Below are positions 22,649 to 33,865 of a DNA stretch of 39,084 bases, one piece after another (position 1 is the stretch's first letter; each line of letters begins with the position of its first letter). The stretch covers positions 658,230-697,313 of the forward strand of contig NW_019773614.1 in assembly GCF_001039355.2 (NCBI RefSeq), in the 5' to 3' direction. Position numbers and translations under genes: made by a program. The notes below the pieces were generated by a model. The model saw only the letters and a program-made list of their open reading frames with translations. It was not told where the DNA came from and searched no databases. The DNA is from Lingula anatina. Its lineage: Eukaryota > Brachiopoda > Lingulata > Lingulida > Lingulidae.

Positions 22649-24240
22649 AATCAGCGGTAAAAATTCTATAGATCTGAATAGAAATTAATAGGAATTAACA
22701 GTAACAATAGGGATTAATTCCGACTCTCTTCTTCTAGGTTTTAAACTTTCTTTGATGCAGGGATTCGTGTGCAAGTTGTATTTAAGAAAGCTTTGTCATG
22801 ACGGTAAAGTGTTTCATATTAAAGACAATCCTTGATACTGGACAACACCCCGGTCACACTATCAAGGTCTGCAGTCTGACCAGACACACCTTATCTGGCG
22901 GCTATCTGCCCTGCAAACACGTCACGTTCGGATCACGTGGCTAGCACGCCGCTACCTCATTATATAACGTCATAGCAACGTGCTAAGCACGTGATCCGAA
23001 CCTGACGTGTTTCCTGGGTGGGGTATCTTGTATCTCCCTTCTTTTCTTTATTTATTTTTGTCACAAAGCACACCATTCGCACAGGAGGTGCAATACTTTT
23101 ATCACCCATCACTACATGTTTAGTAATGGACGGATGGTTATACATGAATTTGCCTTTTTTATTTTGAGTCCGATAGATTGATTGATTGAAATGGGATCAG
23201 GAACCGATTTCCCATCATGCTGTAGTGAACATTTTATAGCTTCTCTGTGAGGGAGATAAACTTGTGAGAGATTGAATCTTTAACAGGTTCGTTTCGTCAC
23301 AAAGACCTACATTTTGGAAACAAATTTTCCCGATTATTTCTTCAAAACATTAACATAAACTCAGTAAATTTAAGTAATAATCAAAGTACAAGTTCCAATA
23401 AAGAGATTCGATTTTCAACTTCCAGTAAAAAAGAGAGATAAAATTTAGGAGAGAGAGGAACACTAAGAAAACATTTAGTTCGCACTCAGAATTATTTATC
23501 CCCACAAAACAAATTACAACTAAATTGATTTTATAACCGATTTATTCCCGCTTTTTACCCAGAGAGTCCAAGTAATTTGAATTGACACTATAAGCATAAA
23601 AAACAGCAAAAGTGAAATAGAGGGTAATCGTTACTTAATAAAGCAGAAAAAAATGACTTCTAAACATCAATATCAGATGTTCTTTGGAGAAGGCAGTATG
23701 TTCCATCAACAACGTTACTTTGACCTTATTTTGACTACATTTGATTTCCAATGATTACAGTTTCATTTGTATTAATAGTGCTTTAGTAACATTGTGATTT
23801 TGTCATTCCTATTTCAATACCTGAAAGTTTTCTTTCTTCATGCCACATTCGAGTTTCTTTTACAAACAATTATGCATAAGGGATAAAAGTGGCATAAAGT
23901 TTCCAAATTGCGATATTTCATAAGAACATCAAGCACTTTAAAGAGACGTCATCAGATATATCATCAAGAAATACACATTTTAGTAATGCAAGTATTTAGC
24001 CACCAACACATGGTATATATTGTTCACCAGTTAACATTAATTTCACCTCCCATGAATTGTATTCAAAAATCGTAGTCCTCAACGTTCTTGATCGTCAGTA
24101 TGTAAATTGGCCGAATACCGATATGGGTATTATAAGCTATGGTTTCCTGTTGGTTTATGAAGCCTGCTTGTCTGAAAAAAAGAGGAAATCGTTCTTGTAA
24201 ATTGGTAACATATGATAATACTTGATTAATTGCAACAACA
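22649..24240 (+). other. Rest of duplicated flank, non-coding
   Basis: AT-rich DNA collinear with 37013-38610. Apart from the hairpin at 22915-23012, nothing recognisable. No open frame is conserved between the two copies as expected for coding sequence. Confidence 0.65.
22915..23012. repeat. Inverted repeat with CACGTG core, copy 1
   Basis: The left arm AAACACGTCACGTTCGGATC continuing through ACGTGGCTAGCACG pairs with an inverted arm ending at 23012. There are about three mismatches and a ~30-bp loop. Each arm contains a CACGTG palindrome. The duplicate's version is at 37270-37365. Confidence 0.85.
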
Positions 24241-24470
24241 GATATATTCTGCAGAGATTCATGTATTTAGTCTAAATTCCCTGATTAGTATAAAAAGTAC
24301 CAAAATGAAATACAAAATTATCTTGTGTTGTAGTTCAAATAAATGCAACGCCCCGGTCGCATTCTCGACCTTTGAGGTCTGGCAGCGTCTCAAACTTTTA
24401 ATTGTCCTGCTTGCATGAGCTATTAAATCTGATACTTCAGCTCAAGGGAGTTAAAAAGCATTTACATATT

Positions 24471-24580
24471 CAGGCCTAACCAACTACCAGACTCGGCACC
24501 TACGGATCCAGAATAAACCGGTATATCAGACCACACTACCCGTTTTCAAGGTGTGTGTCAGATCGCATTACAGAGTATCA
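24471..24580 (+). mobile_element. Solo terminal repeat of the same family as the element at 1-526
   Basis: Starts CAGGCCTAACCAACTACCAG and matches positions 1-85 (and the complement of 417-526) through to the GAGTATCA motif with a few substitutions. No inverted partner is visible downstream, so it is a truncated or decayed copy. It lies just outside the duplicated segment's right end (24240). Confidence 0.8.
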
Positions 24581-24672
24581 AACCTCATCACAAATTTTTT
24601 CTCCCTTTTATTTTCTTTCTCTCTGCATTTAATTATTTCTTGTATGTGTTCCAATTCTGAAATCTTTGAAGT

Positions 24673-24675
<3 letters not shown>

Positions 24676-24704
<29 letters not shown>
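24676..24704. repeat. (TA)n microsatellite
   Basis: About fourteen TA units in the 3' flank of the minus-strand secreted-protein gene. Confidence 0.9.
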
Positions 24705-24708
<4 letters not shown>

Positions 24709-25107
24709 TTGCATATACGTATCCATATGTTTTATTTATTTACTTATTTAATTTTGTTTTACATGGCGTGCATCTAATGCTTTTAGCGCTTTCCAATAAA
24801 CATCATTAAAAAATTCAAATATCGTTTTTGGGGTAAAATTGAACAATGTCTTTTGGTCATTCTCTTAGTTATACTACTTGAAACTTTATGCTGGCATTTG
24901 GTTGGATTTTGTGGCAAAATATTTACTTTATATGCATCTTAAACATGTGTTCTTTTTTCCAAACGTGTTTAATGTTTTTTTTTTTCTATTTTCAATTTCA
25001 AAATAAAAAGGACGTGGTTTCTTTAAATCGGTACGAACTGTTGGTTTCCAGCGCCAATATATTCCAAAAATATTTTTTCTCTATGCTAAATGTGCCGAAA
25101 CACCTAC

Positions 25108-27437
25108 CTTTCGTTATCTTGTACACTTGATTGGCCCATGGTCCACCTTCTCCATCTGACTGGCAATTGGTAGAAGCCCCGTATTTCTTGTATGTCTTCT
25201 TGGCGTCTCTGGAGGAAGCACACCATCCACCGTGCTGTATGGCGAAATACTCGTACCCGCGTTTCTTTGCAGCTTGGTAGCATTTCTCGATTGGGTTTTC
25301 TCTTGTCTCGTAAGCCCCGTCAAGGATGGGATCCTGACCTTCTAAGGTAGGAATTGCTCGTTCTGGCTTGTCAGCCCAGCAACCCAATTTTTTGTAACCT
25401 GTATAGATACAAACTCTCCTTAGAACACGACTATTTTAGTAGTGTTCGTTATTTTACCACTCTAACCTTTAAACAACCATTGAGCTAAATTATTCATGTG
25501 TAAAGCAAATGATTTACACTTTTACTAGTTTCGGATAATAATTAAAACGGAATGTAATGAGGAAAAGGATAGGGAGTTATTTAGTGTAAGTTTAAGAGTC
25601 AACAAGAAACTGTTTTCGTGGTTAAAAAAGATGGAACATGTCAAATCACATATACCAGGTAGCTCGATTGGATTGGTTAAGTTCTCAATAGATTTGTAAG
25701 TTGCCGACACGTGTTAAACACATGCAAACTAATAATGGATATGGTCCAAGCAAGAGCAGTTAAAAAGTTTTTATCGAAAAAGGCCTCTTATGAATTGCCT
25801 AATAAGGAAATGTGGAATGAAATATTCCACCTTTGACAGTAATTCCTTCCAAACACAAGACAAAGCTTGTTCCACAGCTAATAAAATTTTACCAAGTCCA
25901 TTATAAAGTGTTTGCCGTTATTAACCAAATTACATGAAAAGGACTTTACATAAACTGGTTGTCATAATAATTTTTACCCTAACCTAGGCTAACCGCTAAC
26001 CTATTATTACACTTACCTACCCATTCGGTACGTTATGTAAAAGCTGGAGATTGTCGAGAACACATTGCTTCCATATACAAAGACACTCGTAGGGGGTCTA
26101 TAGATACAAGCAGAGACCCGCATGGAAGGTGGCCAAGTTGTTTGTATATTGAAACGCTAAGATTGTGGCAAGCAATTTTACGTTGGGATAGTTAATTCGT
26201 AGCTGAAGTCGTTCATTTGTGCATTTGTACTATACCCCCAAATGTACGGCTCGTACGTGTTAGAAAACGGCAATTACCGTTAATGAGGATTGCCAACTCT
26301 AGCTTTTATTTTTGGAGTAAAATCTGTGTTTTCTAGGCAAAGAATATCCAAGAAGTACAGTAAATGTTGGGAGACCCTTTTCCCACTTTTTCCTTCGGTA
26401 AGTATCTTACTCTTAGGGTTTATATTCGACAATGATTTGGCACTTACTTTTGGCACCTTCCTCCTGGTTTCCGCTACCTGTTACAAAAAAAAAAAAATAA
26501 AAACAAGATGCAGTGCGGGTATTTTACATTTAATACAAGAGGACATGCATAAAGGCTTAAATATCATCTTATTCACATGATAAAATGTATCGCACTGGTT
26601 ACTATTATGCATAGTAAGGACGAAAACCGTATTGCTTTTTACACTCACACATTTATACAAACTGCATGTACAATCTTATGAGTGAAAAACCTGCATGCGC
26701 ATTTTCATCATATAAAAAGGCATAAAGACAATTTGGTCATCAGTTCTGGTAAAAAACATAAAAGCCAAACACGTAGAATCTCACGCAATCGAATTAATAG
26801 TAGAAAATGCTACACGTAAGAGTTATAAATACTGTTTGCGATTTCAAAAATTAAACAAATTTCAACTTGGATACTATAACTCTTTTAATTAGTGCAGACT
26901 GTTGGCTTCAATGGACAATAACCATCCAAAAGATTTCTATAAATATTCTATGAAAAAAGCGCCGAAACACCTACCGTCTGGTATTTGGTAAACTTGATTA
27001 GCCCATGGTCCACCTTCTCCATCTGACTGACATCTGGTAGAAGCTCCGTATTTCTTATATGTCTGCCCAGCGTCACAGGAAGAGGCACACCATCCACCGT
27101 GCTGTATGGCAAAATACTGGTACCCGCGTCTCTTTGCAGCTTGGTAGCATTTCTCGATTGGGTTTTCTCTTTTCCAGTAAAGCCCGTCAAGGGTGGGATC
27201 TTGACCTTCTAAACTAGGAACTGCCCGGTATGGCCTGTCAGCCCAGCAACCCAGTTTAACATAATCTGTGGAGATACAATGTACATGCTGTACGTCGATA
27301 TGAGTGGACCACGTCCGTCAAACAATCTAATCATATATATAGCAATTTTTCCCTAACTAGAAAGTATCTTTTAGAATTTATATTCGAAAATGATTTGACA
27401 CTTACTTTTGGCACCTTCCTCCTGGTTTCCGCTACCT

Positions 27438-27481
<44 letters not shown>

Positions 27482-28783
27482 AAATAAAATAAAATAATAG
27501 ATTAAAAAATTAATAAATAAAAAATAAATAAAAAATAACAATAATAGAATAATAATAAAAAAAATATAAACGAGATGCAATGCGGATATTTTACATTTAC
27601 TACAAGGGGACATGTATAAAGGCTTAAATATCATGTCATTCACATGATAAAATGTACCGCACTGGTTACCATCATGCATAGTAAAGACGAAAAAATTGCT
27701 TTTTTTCACTCACACTTTTAAATACAAACTACATGTACACTGTACATCTTTAGTAGTGAAAAACACGGAAGCGCTTTTTCATTATGCAAAAAGACATAAA
27801 GACAATGTGGTCATCAGTTCTGGTAAAAAACATGGAAGTTTAACACAAACATGTAGAACGTCACCCAATCGAATACACAGTAGAAAAATGCTAGATCTAC
27901 AGATAAGAGGTATAATTACTGTTTGTATTTTTAAAAATTATACAAATATTATTGGATACTATGACTCTTTTAATAAGTGCACCCTGTTGGTTTCAATGGA
28001 CAATATCTACCCAAATGATTTTCTATAAAATCTACCGTCCGATATCTTGTAAACTTGATTGGACCATGGTCCACCTTCTCCATCTGGTTGGCATCTGTTT
28101 GAAGCCCCATATTTCTTATATGTCTGCCCAGCGTCACTGGAAGAGGCACACCATCCACCGTGCTGTATGGCGAAATACTGGTACCCGCGTTTCTTTGCAG
28201 CTTGGTAGCATTTCTCGATTGGGTTTTCTCTTTTCCAGTAAGGCCCGTCAAGGATGGGATCTTTACCTTCTAAAGTAGGAACTGCCCGGTTTGGCTTGTC
28301 ACCCCAGCAACCCAAATTTACAAAATCTGTGGAGATACAATGTACAAGCCAAACTCAGAATACGTCGATATGAGTTGACCACGTCCGTCAAACAATCGAA
28401 GCGTATATATAACGGTTAACACAGTATTTCTTTATTTTAGCATACGTTAACTTGTTTGGTGTTTCAAGAATAACTTTCAATTTCTGAGAAACTGGTAACT
28501 TTCTCTGAGAAACCACCATGGCGATAGTCTCTTGAGGAGACACAATACTGTAACCTAAACTCAGAACACGTCGACATGAGTGAACAATCGTAGCGTATAT
28601 ATATATATATATATATAGCAATTAACACAGTAGGTGTATTTCTTTATTTTAGCATACCGTTTTATTATTTGGCGTTTCAAGAATAACTTTCAATTTATGA
28701 AAAACTGGTAACTTACTCTGAGAAACCACTCTGTTGACTACCATGGCGATAGTCAAAATAAGACCAATGGAGTAAATCTTCAT
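25108..28783 (-). CDS. Secreted protein with three repeated Gly-Cys-Trp modules, 3' end unresolved
   Basis: Exons read leftward: 28717-28783 (signal peptide), 28036-28326 (module 1), 27406-27435 (linker), 26975-27265 (module 2), 26448-26477 (linker) and 25108-25398 (module 3). All introns are GT-AG and every junction is phase 1, so modules and linkers are symmetric 1-1 exons. The first exon encodes MKIYSIGLILTIAMVVNRVV then SQ, a plausible cleaved signal. Each module (~97 residues) has GCW.D in the opening, RA.P, EKCYQAAKKRGY, FAIQHGGWCASS, YKKYGAS, QSDGEGGPW and NQVYKI, with four conserved cysteines (module 2 has a fifth). The linker is SGNQEEGAK. The opening resembles the start of WSC-type domains, and I recall similar modules in extracellular proteins of other invertebrates, but I can name no established family or ligand. 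After module 3 the donor GTAGGTG is intact, yet no convincing further exon is seen; read-through would stop at 24998-25000. Confidence 0.8.
27441..27567. repeat. Poly-A run and A/T low-complexity tract
   Basis: Thirty-eight consecutive A (27442-27479) followed by AATA-type low-complexity DNA. It sits 6 nt upstream, on the gene strand, of the linker exon at 27406-27435, so it forms a very long T-tract before that exon's acceptor. The paralogous intron at 26485 has a run of 13 A in the same place. Confidence 0.93.
28418..28755 (-). repeat. Two tandem copies of the signal-peptide exon region
   Basis: A ~206-bp unit starts at 28418 and again at 28624. The second copy holds the functional signal-peptide exon end and donor (A|GTAAGT, 28711-28717). 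The first copy keeps a decayed version reading ETIAMVVSQRK, in which the donor GT has been lost. Both end near an AT-rich CGTATATA motif. Two further copies are at 38770-39084. Confidence 0.85.
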
Positions 28784-30949
28784 GGCGTACGGCAAACAGG
28801 CAAGGGAGCAAGATGTGGTCCAATGTCTTTCTAAAATTAAGAATAAAACTAATGTCGGAGCAGACAATTTATAATATATACATCAAGGATAGAGCACAGA
28901 AGCTGAACACGACAATATTATTCATCGACCACCTCATGGTAAAGTGCATTAATTGCACATGGGAAAATCTTAGACTATTATGTGTTCAAAACATTTTTTT
29001 TATGGAATTTTTATATCCAGAGGCAGGAATGTTAACCATTCACCTAAGTACTAAGCGGGAGACGCATGGTAAGGCAGTGTATATAGTGATAATTGGACTG
29101 AGGATTTGAGCAAACTGTTATTAGGAAAACCTGAGTGCAAATAACAAATTTTAGTGTCTCGTTTAGTCATTGTTTATTAATCGAATGTAAAAATGGTCAT
29201 TGTTGTCTAATTTTTTTACATATAATTTAGTTTCCACTTGTTTATCGATTAACTTATTTCTTCCATTTGGGGGTCTATTACCACATTCTGGATGCCGGTA
29301 AAGGGGGAGGGGGGGGAGGCGCGGCAGGAACGTGAATAATATAACCAACCAAGACATACCTACATGTTGCATATCAATAAAAAATATTTTGTCAACAGCT
29401 TTTTATTCCATGAAACGCTTAATAGATTTTCTAAGAAAAAGTTTTAGACCTAAATCAAAATAACTAGAACCGCCTACCCCAAAAAATTGCATTTATTCGT
29501 TGAATCTGAAGGAATGTGCCTGTGATGTCATGATACCAGCTCCATTTTCAACCTAGAGTTCTTTAGTCATGGTAGGTGGATCGTTGAAGAAAAAATAAAC
29601 ACCTGAAACTCTGGAACTGACTGCTGTCACCGTCTGTGCCCACTCAAAATGTCACAATGGCCTGGACCACTACAAGTTTAGTTAATTTTCTACGACGAAA
29701 CCTGCTGAGTTTGTCCTTAGATACAGTAAAGATAACTTTTTCTATTTCTTTGATTGGTCGTAAAACAAACTGCGACTTCCCGTTTTTGTTTTTACTGAAA
29801 ACGTGTCGTATTTATGCGACCGCTCGATTATATTATGGATGAAATAACCATAAATTGTTCTGTCGAGTGGTTTTTTAATCCAAATGTAACCAACTCTTTC
29901 AGTTTTTAAATAAATTCTGTGACCTCCGACAACTTCGGAGCGTTCGACAAACTAAAAGCTGGGGTTTTCATGCAGAGATGCGTCTCAAATTCATTACATT
30001 ATATTAATAAACCGATCAAGGTGACAAAACATCGTGTTGCTAACCTCGTGGCACATTTACCTGACAGATAACCGAAGATCGGTTGGAAGAGTTATGCATA
30101 TCGGCGCTAAGAAGATGCTTCTGCAGAACAAGTACAATGTTCTTGCACGCGCGCAGTTTGAAGTGATTTTTACATTTTCAAAAGAGCCAGGATCGTGTTG
30201 GAGAAAGGTGCACATAACTAACATGCAGCCCAGGTAGAGAGCCTATACTGGTTTATAGTTTCCAGAATCATTTCTGAAAAACAACAACCGCACTTTTGGA
30301 AATAAAATGACAATAGTTTCTGGTTGCCAAAATCGTATGTGAAAAACGACACTCTTTCGTAGAAAAAATAGCAATAACAATAATTTCTGGTTGCCAGGGT
30401 CGTTTTTGAAAAACAAAACTAGAGAAAAACCTGACCCTAAACAATAAACTCAGTGCCCTAACTGCCCATGTGAAAATAGTTTCATTGGATCTTAATTTCG
30501 ATAGGTCTGGTTCAGACAAAACAGCCAACAGGTAAATCAAATTTCTGGATCTATCATAAATGAAAACTTTCTGACTAACTGCCCATGAAAAAAGTAGATA
30601 AACAGTAGCACTTACTGGATGTGGCTATTGGCGGCAATTTGGTCCTCCCAGAAACTGATATGCTTCTAACCTTTCTGTCAAGAACAACTGTAAAGTTGCT
30701 TTGAGTGTGATGTCTTTTATAGGGCGTAAGTTGTTGTTAATAAACAACCTACGTACGCATGCTTTTCGCCAAATATAATTCGGTTGATGTGAGTAAATCA
30801 ATATTTTATAACAAACGGGTTGAAGCACAGACACTATTAATTTTTATGTATTCCCTTTTGTTTTCCTTTCATTGAAAAATAATATAAACAGCAGTGATTT
30901 AGAGCCATAGAATTCTAAATCTTCAGATGTATTTACCGTCACAGTCCGG

Positions 30950-31130
30950 TGTAACGAAACGGGGAGTCCTGTCCTTTCACGGTCCGGCAGACGCTATGTT
31001 TTAAAACTGACAGTCCGCAAGACACTTAGTACCGAATCCTACTGTCCGGGGGACACTGCATTTTGAAACGTAGGGACCCCGGACTGCCAGTTTTAAAATG
31101 GAGGGACCGCTTTGAAATTCCGAGTCCTTT
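30950..31130. repeat. Inverted-repeat region with recurrent AGTCCG motifs
   Basis: TTTTAAAACTGACAGTCCG (about 30999-31017) pairs with CGGACTGCCAGTTTTAAAA (31080-31098). Outer GGTCC/GGACC and GAGTCCT/AGGACTC blocks extend the symmetry. GTCCG-type motifs recur at roughly 30-bp spacing. It could be a small degenerate MITE. Confidence 0.6.
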
Positions 31131-31556
31131 CAGAATGATCGTTGTTATTGTCCACAATAGATCACTTGAGACTTAATCATTAGTTTTGAATGTATTTTTG
31201 AATAAATAAAAGGAAAGAAAGGTTCGTTATTTTTTTACATGTTAAGAAAACTACTTAATACGGATGGTAAAAGTAAACAATAAGTAAATAAATACAAAGA
31301 AAGAATGACAATCAATTTTATTCAATCTGACTTGTGTTAATAAGTTTAAACTTGCTAATGCATATAGGCGGGTACAGAAAAGGATGTCAACGGCGTCCCT
31401 TTATGTGTACATTTCATCAATTTGTTTCTTTTTAATAATTCAGATTTCATTTTGGAAAAGGTAATTGATTTGCTTATAAGAGCAAAGGATGTGTTTTTCA
31501 GAATAATTACTTGAAGAAATATAGTGGTGGAGATGAAAGTCATTCTGCCTTACACC

Positions 31557-31752
31557 CCATTTCCATAGATTAGATCGACCTACTTTAGATCGACCTAACT
31601 CACGCTAAATAGCTGTCAGCCGGGCGGACACGAAAGTTAATTATCCCCTTACAGCTTGTAGTAGGCGGGACGGACATTTAAGTCGGATTATCTGAAAGTA
31701 ATCTAGTGAGACTCCCCGCGGGGATAGATCGATCTAAAATCTATGGGAATAG
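31557..31752. mobile_element. Small foldback (MITE-like) element
   Basis: The left end CCATTTCCATAGATTAGATC is matched by the inverted right end GATCGATCTAAAATCTATGG, around a centre without coding capacity. A GATCGACCT motif is repeated within the left arm. The boundaries are approximate. Confidence 0.6.
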
Positions 31753-32045
31753 AGCCTTACTTGATTCATGGTGGGAATTAAAATGTTTCCTTTATAATAA
31801 TTCAGAATTTTGTTTGGATTAGCCCAAAATCCATGGTTTGACGTCACCCATACACAAACCAGAGCAGGCACTGTATTCGTAAACCTTACGTAGTTGAAGG
31901 CCCCATATTATTCATCCACCATCATATGTTCATGTATTTAATAGAGCATTTAGGCAATTTATTATTTCCAAACCGAAAATTAACACATGCTTGAATTAGG
32001 TAAAAACAAGTTATGACGTATTGTTTGTTTGATTTCTAAACATCT

Positions 32046-32289
32046 GGGCCCAGTTTTATAAAGGACGTTAACCAGTGGATAAGCCTAACCAGTGGATAAA
32101 TTCCCCTAACACCCATTAACTAAAAGATGGTTAAATTGTGTCTTCTGACGGAAAACAGCCAAAAAGTTAACTGCCCAGTGTTTAACTGGATTTAATAGTT
32201 ATTTAAAGGTCAGTTTACTAACAGACTATTTAGGTCTGGCTAGAGTTGAACACTGGTTAGTGTTAAACGTCCTTTATAAAACTGGGCCC
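32046..32289. mobile_element. MITE with GGGCCCAG termini, 244 bp
   Basis: The termini are perfect inverted repeats of 24 nt starting GGGCCCAGTTTTATAAAGG. The inner arms remain similar (AACCAGTGGATAAG against AACACTAACCAGTG). No open frame. This type of GGGCCC-ended element with a TTTATAAAG arm is, from memory, common in marine invertebrate genomes. No target-site duplication is evident. Confidence 0.85.
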
Positions 32290-32409
32290 TGGGATTTAGA
32301 GACATGGTTCACAAAAATTATGGAATTCTAGATATTCCCAAGTATTTGGTGTTACTGTCCTACACAACTTGACAGCACAACAATGAATAATCTTTATTTT
32401 ATTGAAATA

Positions 32410-32413
<4 letters not shown>

Positions 32414-32446
<33 letters not shown>
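32414..32446 (+). repeat. (GT)n microsatellite
   Basis: About sixteen uninterrupted GT units. Confidence 0.95.
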
Positions 32447-32447
<1 letters not shown>

Positions 32448-33024
32448 AACCTTTAGGCATGTGGTAGCAGTAAGATTAACAAGTAGTAATGCTGCTGGGA
32501 AATGGTGGCAGTTTGGTTCTTTTTTTACAAATATTTATGGGTCCAAGGTGTAATTCTGGTTTCCATTTGCATTCACCGTATCTGATTTCCTATTAAAGTT
32601 CAATGGCTACTATATGTTATCTTAATCAGTTTTGAAGATACAATATCTTGAAATTTAAGATAATTAAGCTTATGTATCATAAAGAGAGTTATTTAAATGG
32701 GAGTTTGGAGATTAATTTTCGATATGCAATAAAATGGTTCTATTTAACTTTTAGCGAAACTACATGTACTGTGAGCAGATCGTCATCAGTTCTTATAGGT
32801 GTTATTACCAGATTGATGTGTCCAAGCCGAGACTCCATAAGCGTCTTCATGTTTTTGTTCTCAGTGGAATGAAAAAAGTGTCCTATACATGCAACTGAAT
32901 TTACATACCATCTGAACTGCTGAGGTTTTCTGAACCTATTGCGTGACCGAGTCTTTAGGCTTCCTTCCAAATTCTGTACATGGAAACAAGCAGTTATTTC
33001 TCTGCCTGGTGTATCTTTTTTGTA

Positions 33025-33720
33025 TCGTATTCAATAATTCAGATTTCATTTTGGAAAAACTATCTGCTTTGTTTGAGAACAAAGCAAAATCGCTGACTTA
33101 ATCTTAACTGCCAGTTCCACCTCGCTTGGCACAGTTAATAAGTTACAACTTGCTAATGCATATAAGCGGGTACAGAATAGAATGTAAAAGGCGTCCCTTT
33201 GTGTGTACAGTTCATCAATTTGTTTCTTTTTTAATGATTCAGATTTAATTTTGGAAATGTAATTCTTAGTGGAATGAGAGAAGTCCTACGCATGAATATC
33301 TCTTTGTATCACATTTAATAATTCAGATTGAATTTTTGGAAAAACTATCTGCTTTGTTTAAGAACAAAACAAACACGCTGACTTAATCTAAGCCGTCAAA
33401 TTGCCCGCTAATGTAAAAGGTGCATGGCTCTAAAGTGGGCAGAGAAAGTTAATTATGCCAAAGGCGTCCCTTTGTGTGTACATTTTATCAATTTGTTTCC
33501 TTTTTAATAATTCAGATTTAACTTTGGAAAAAGGTACTCTAAAACAGACAATATTATCAGAAAAGAATCTTTAAGGAATTTCCAACTAAAGAAAAGGACG
33601 ACTGGGTCACCAACGGGGGTTTTGACATTGATGTCAGAAGGTTGTTCAACATACAAAGAGCATTGCAGGTAGATATGTATCTGCAGCTGTAGGAATGTTT
33701 GAGAACAAAGCAAAATCACT
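33025..33720. repeat. Degenerate dispersed/tandem repeat array upstream of DUF288 copy 2
   Basis: The phrase GGCGTCCCTTTGTGTGTACA followed by ATCAATTTGTTTC and AATTCAGATTT recurs at about 33191 and 33465, and at about 31392 in the spacer. A second phrase (AATTCAGATT... AAAAACTATCTGCTTTGTTT) recurs at about 33037 and 33317. Copies are diverged and partly nested. Origin unknown. Confidence 0.7.
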
Positions 33721-33865
33721 GATCATGACTTAACTGCCGTTATCTTCTCGCTTGGATGAGTTAATTAGGTCACACTTTTTTATTTTTATGGATGACATCC
33801 TGCGCGCGCACCGATTTTCGTCCGTTCTCCGAAAAAATTAAAAAAAAAAAAAAACACCCCCAAAG

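Larger units (their letters stand above)
19308..24240 (+). repeat. Segmental duplication, copy 1
   Basis: Direct-repeat partner of 33866-38610. Homology begins at AAGGAATTGCC inside the DUF288 exon and ends at TGCAACAACA. It covers 3' coding sequence, 3' UTR and about 2.9 kb of non-coding flank. Coding parts differ by a few per cent, and the flank also has small indels plus one large length difference in the AGT repeat. Since non-transcribed flank is included, it is a DNA-level duplication. Confidence 0.97.
28784..33865. other. Spacer between the secreted-protein gene and DUF288 copy 2, no gene seen
   Basis: Open frames are short and unsupported. The upstream promoter of the secreted-protein gene should lie just right of 28783, but I see no clear TATA box. 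A degenerate tandem repeat with units beginning near 30254, 30313 and 30380 (TTTCTGGTTGCC... GAAAAAC) is present. Three inverted-repeat elements follow (separate entries), then dispersed degenerate repeats at 31336-31530 and 33025-33720. Confidence 0.6.

Noticed and set aside
24551-25130. Short plus-strand open frames around 24.6-25.1 kb
   Set aside because: Low-complexity AT-rich DNA and antisense to module 3 of the secreted-protein gene.
28813-33719. Numerous 60-100-codon open frames in the spacer
   Set aside because: No splice signals, homology or codon character; length is as expected by chance in AT-rich DNA, and several overlap repeats.
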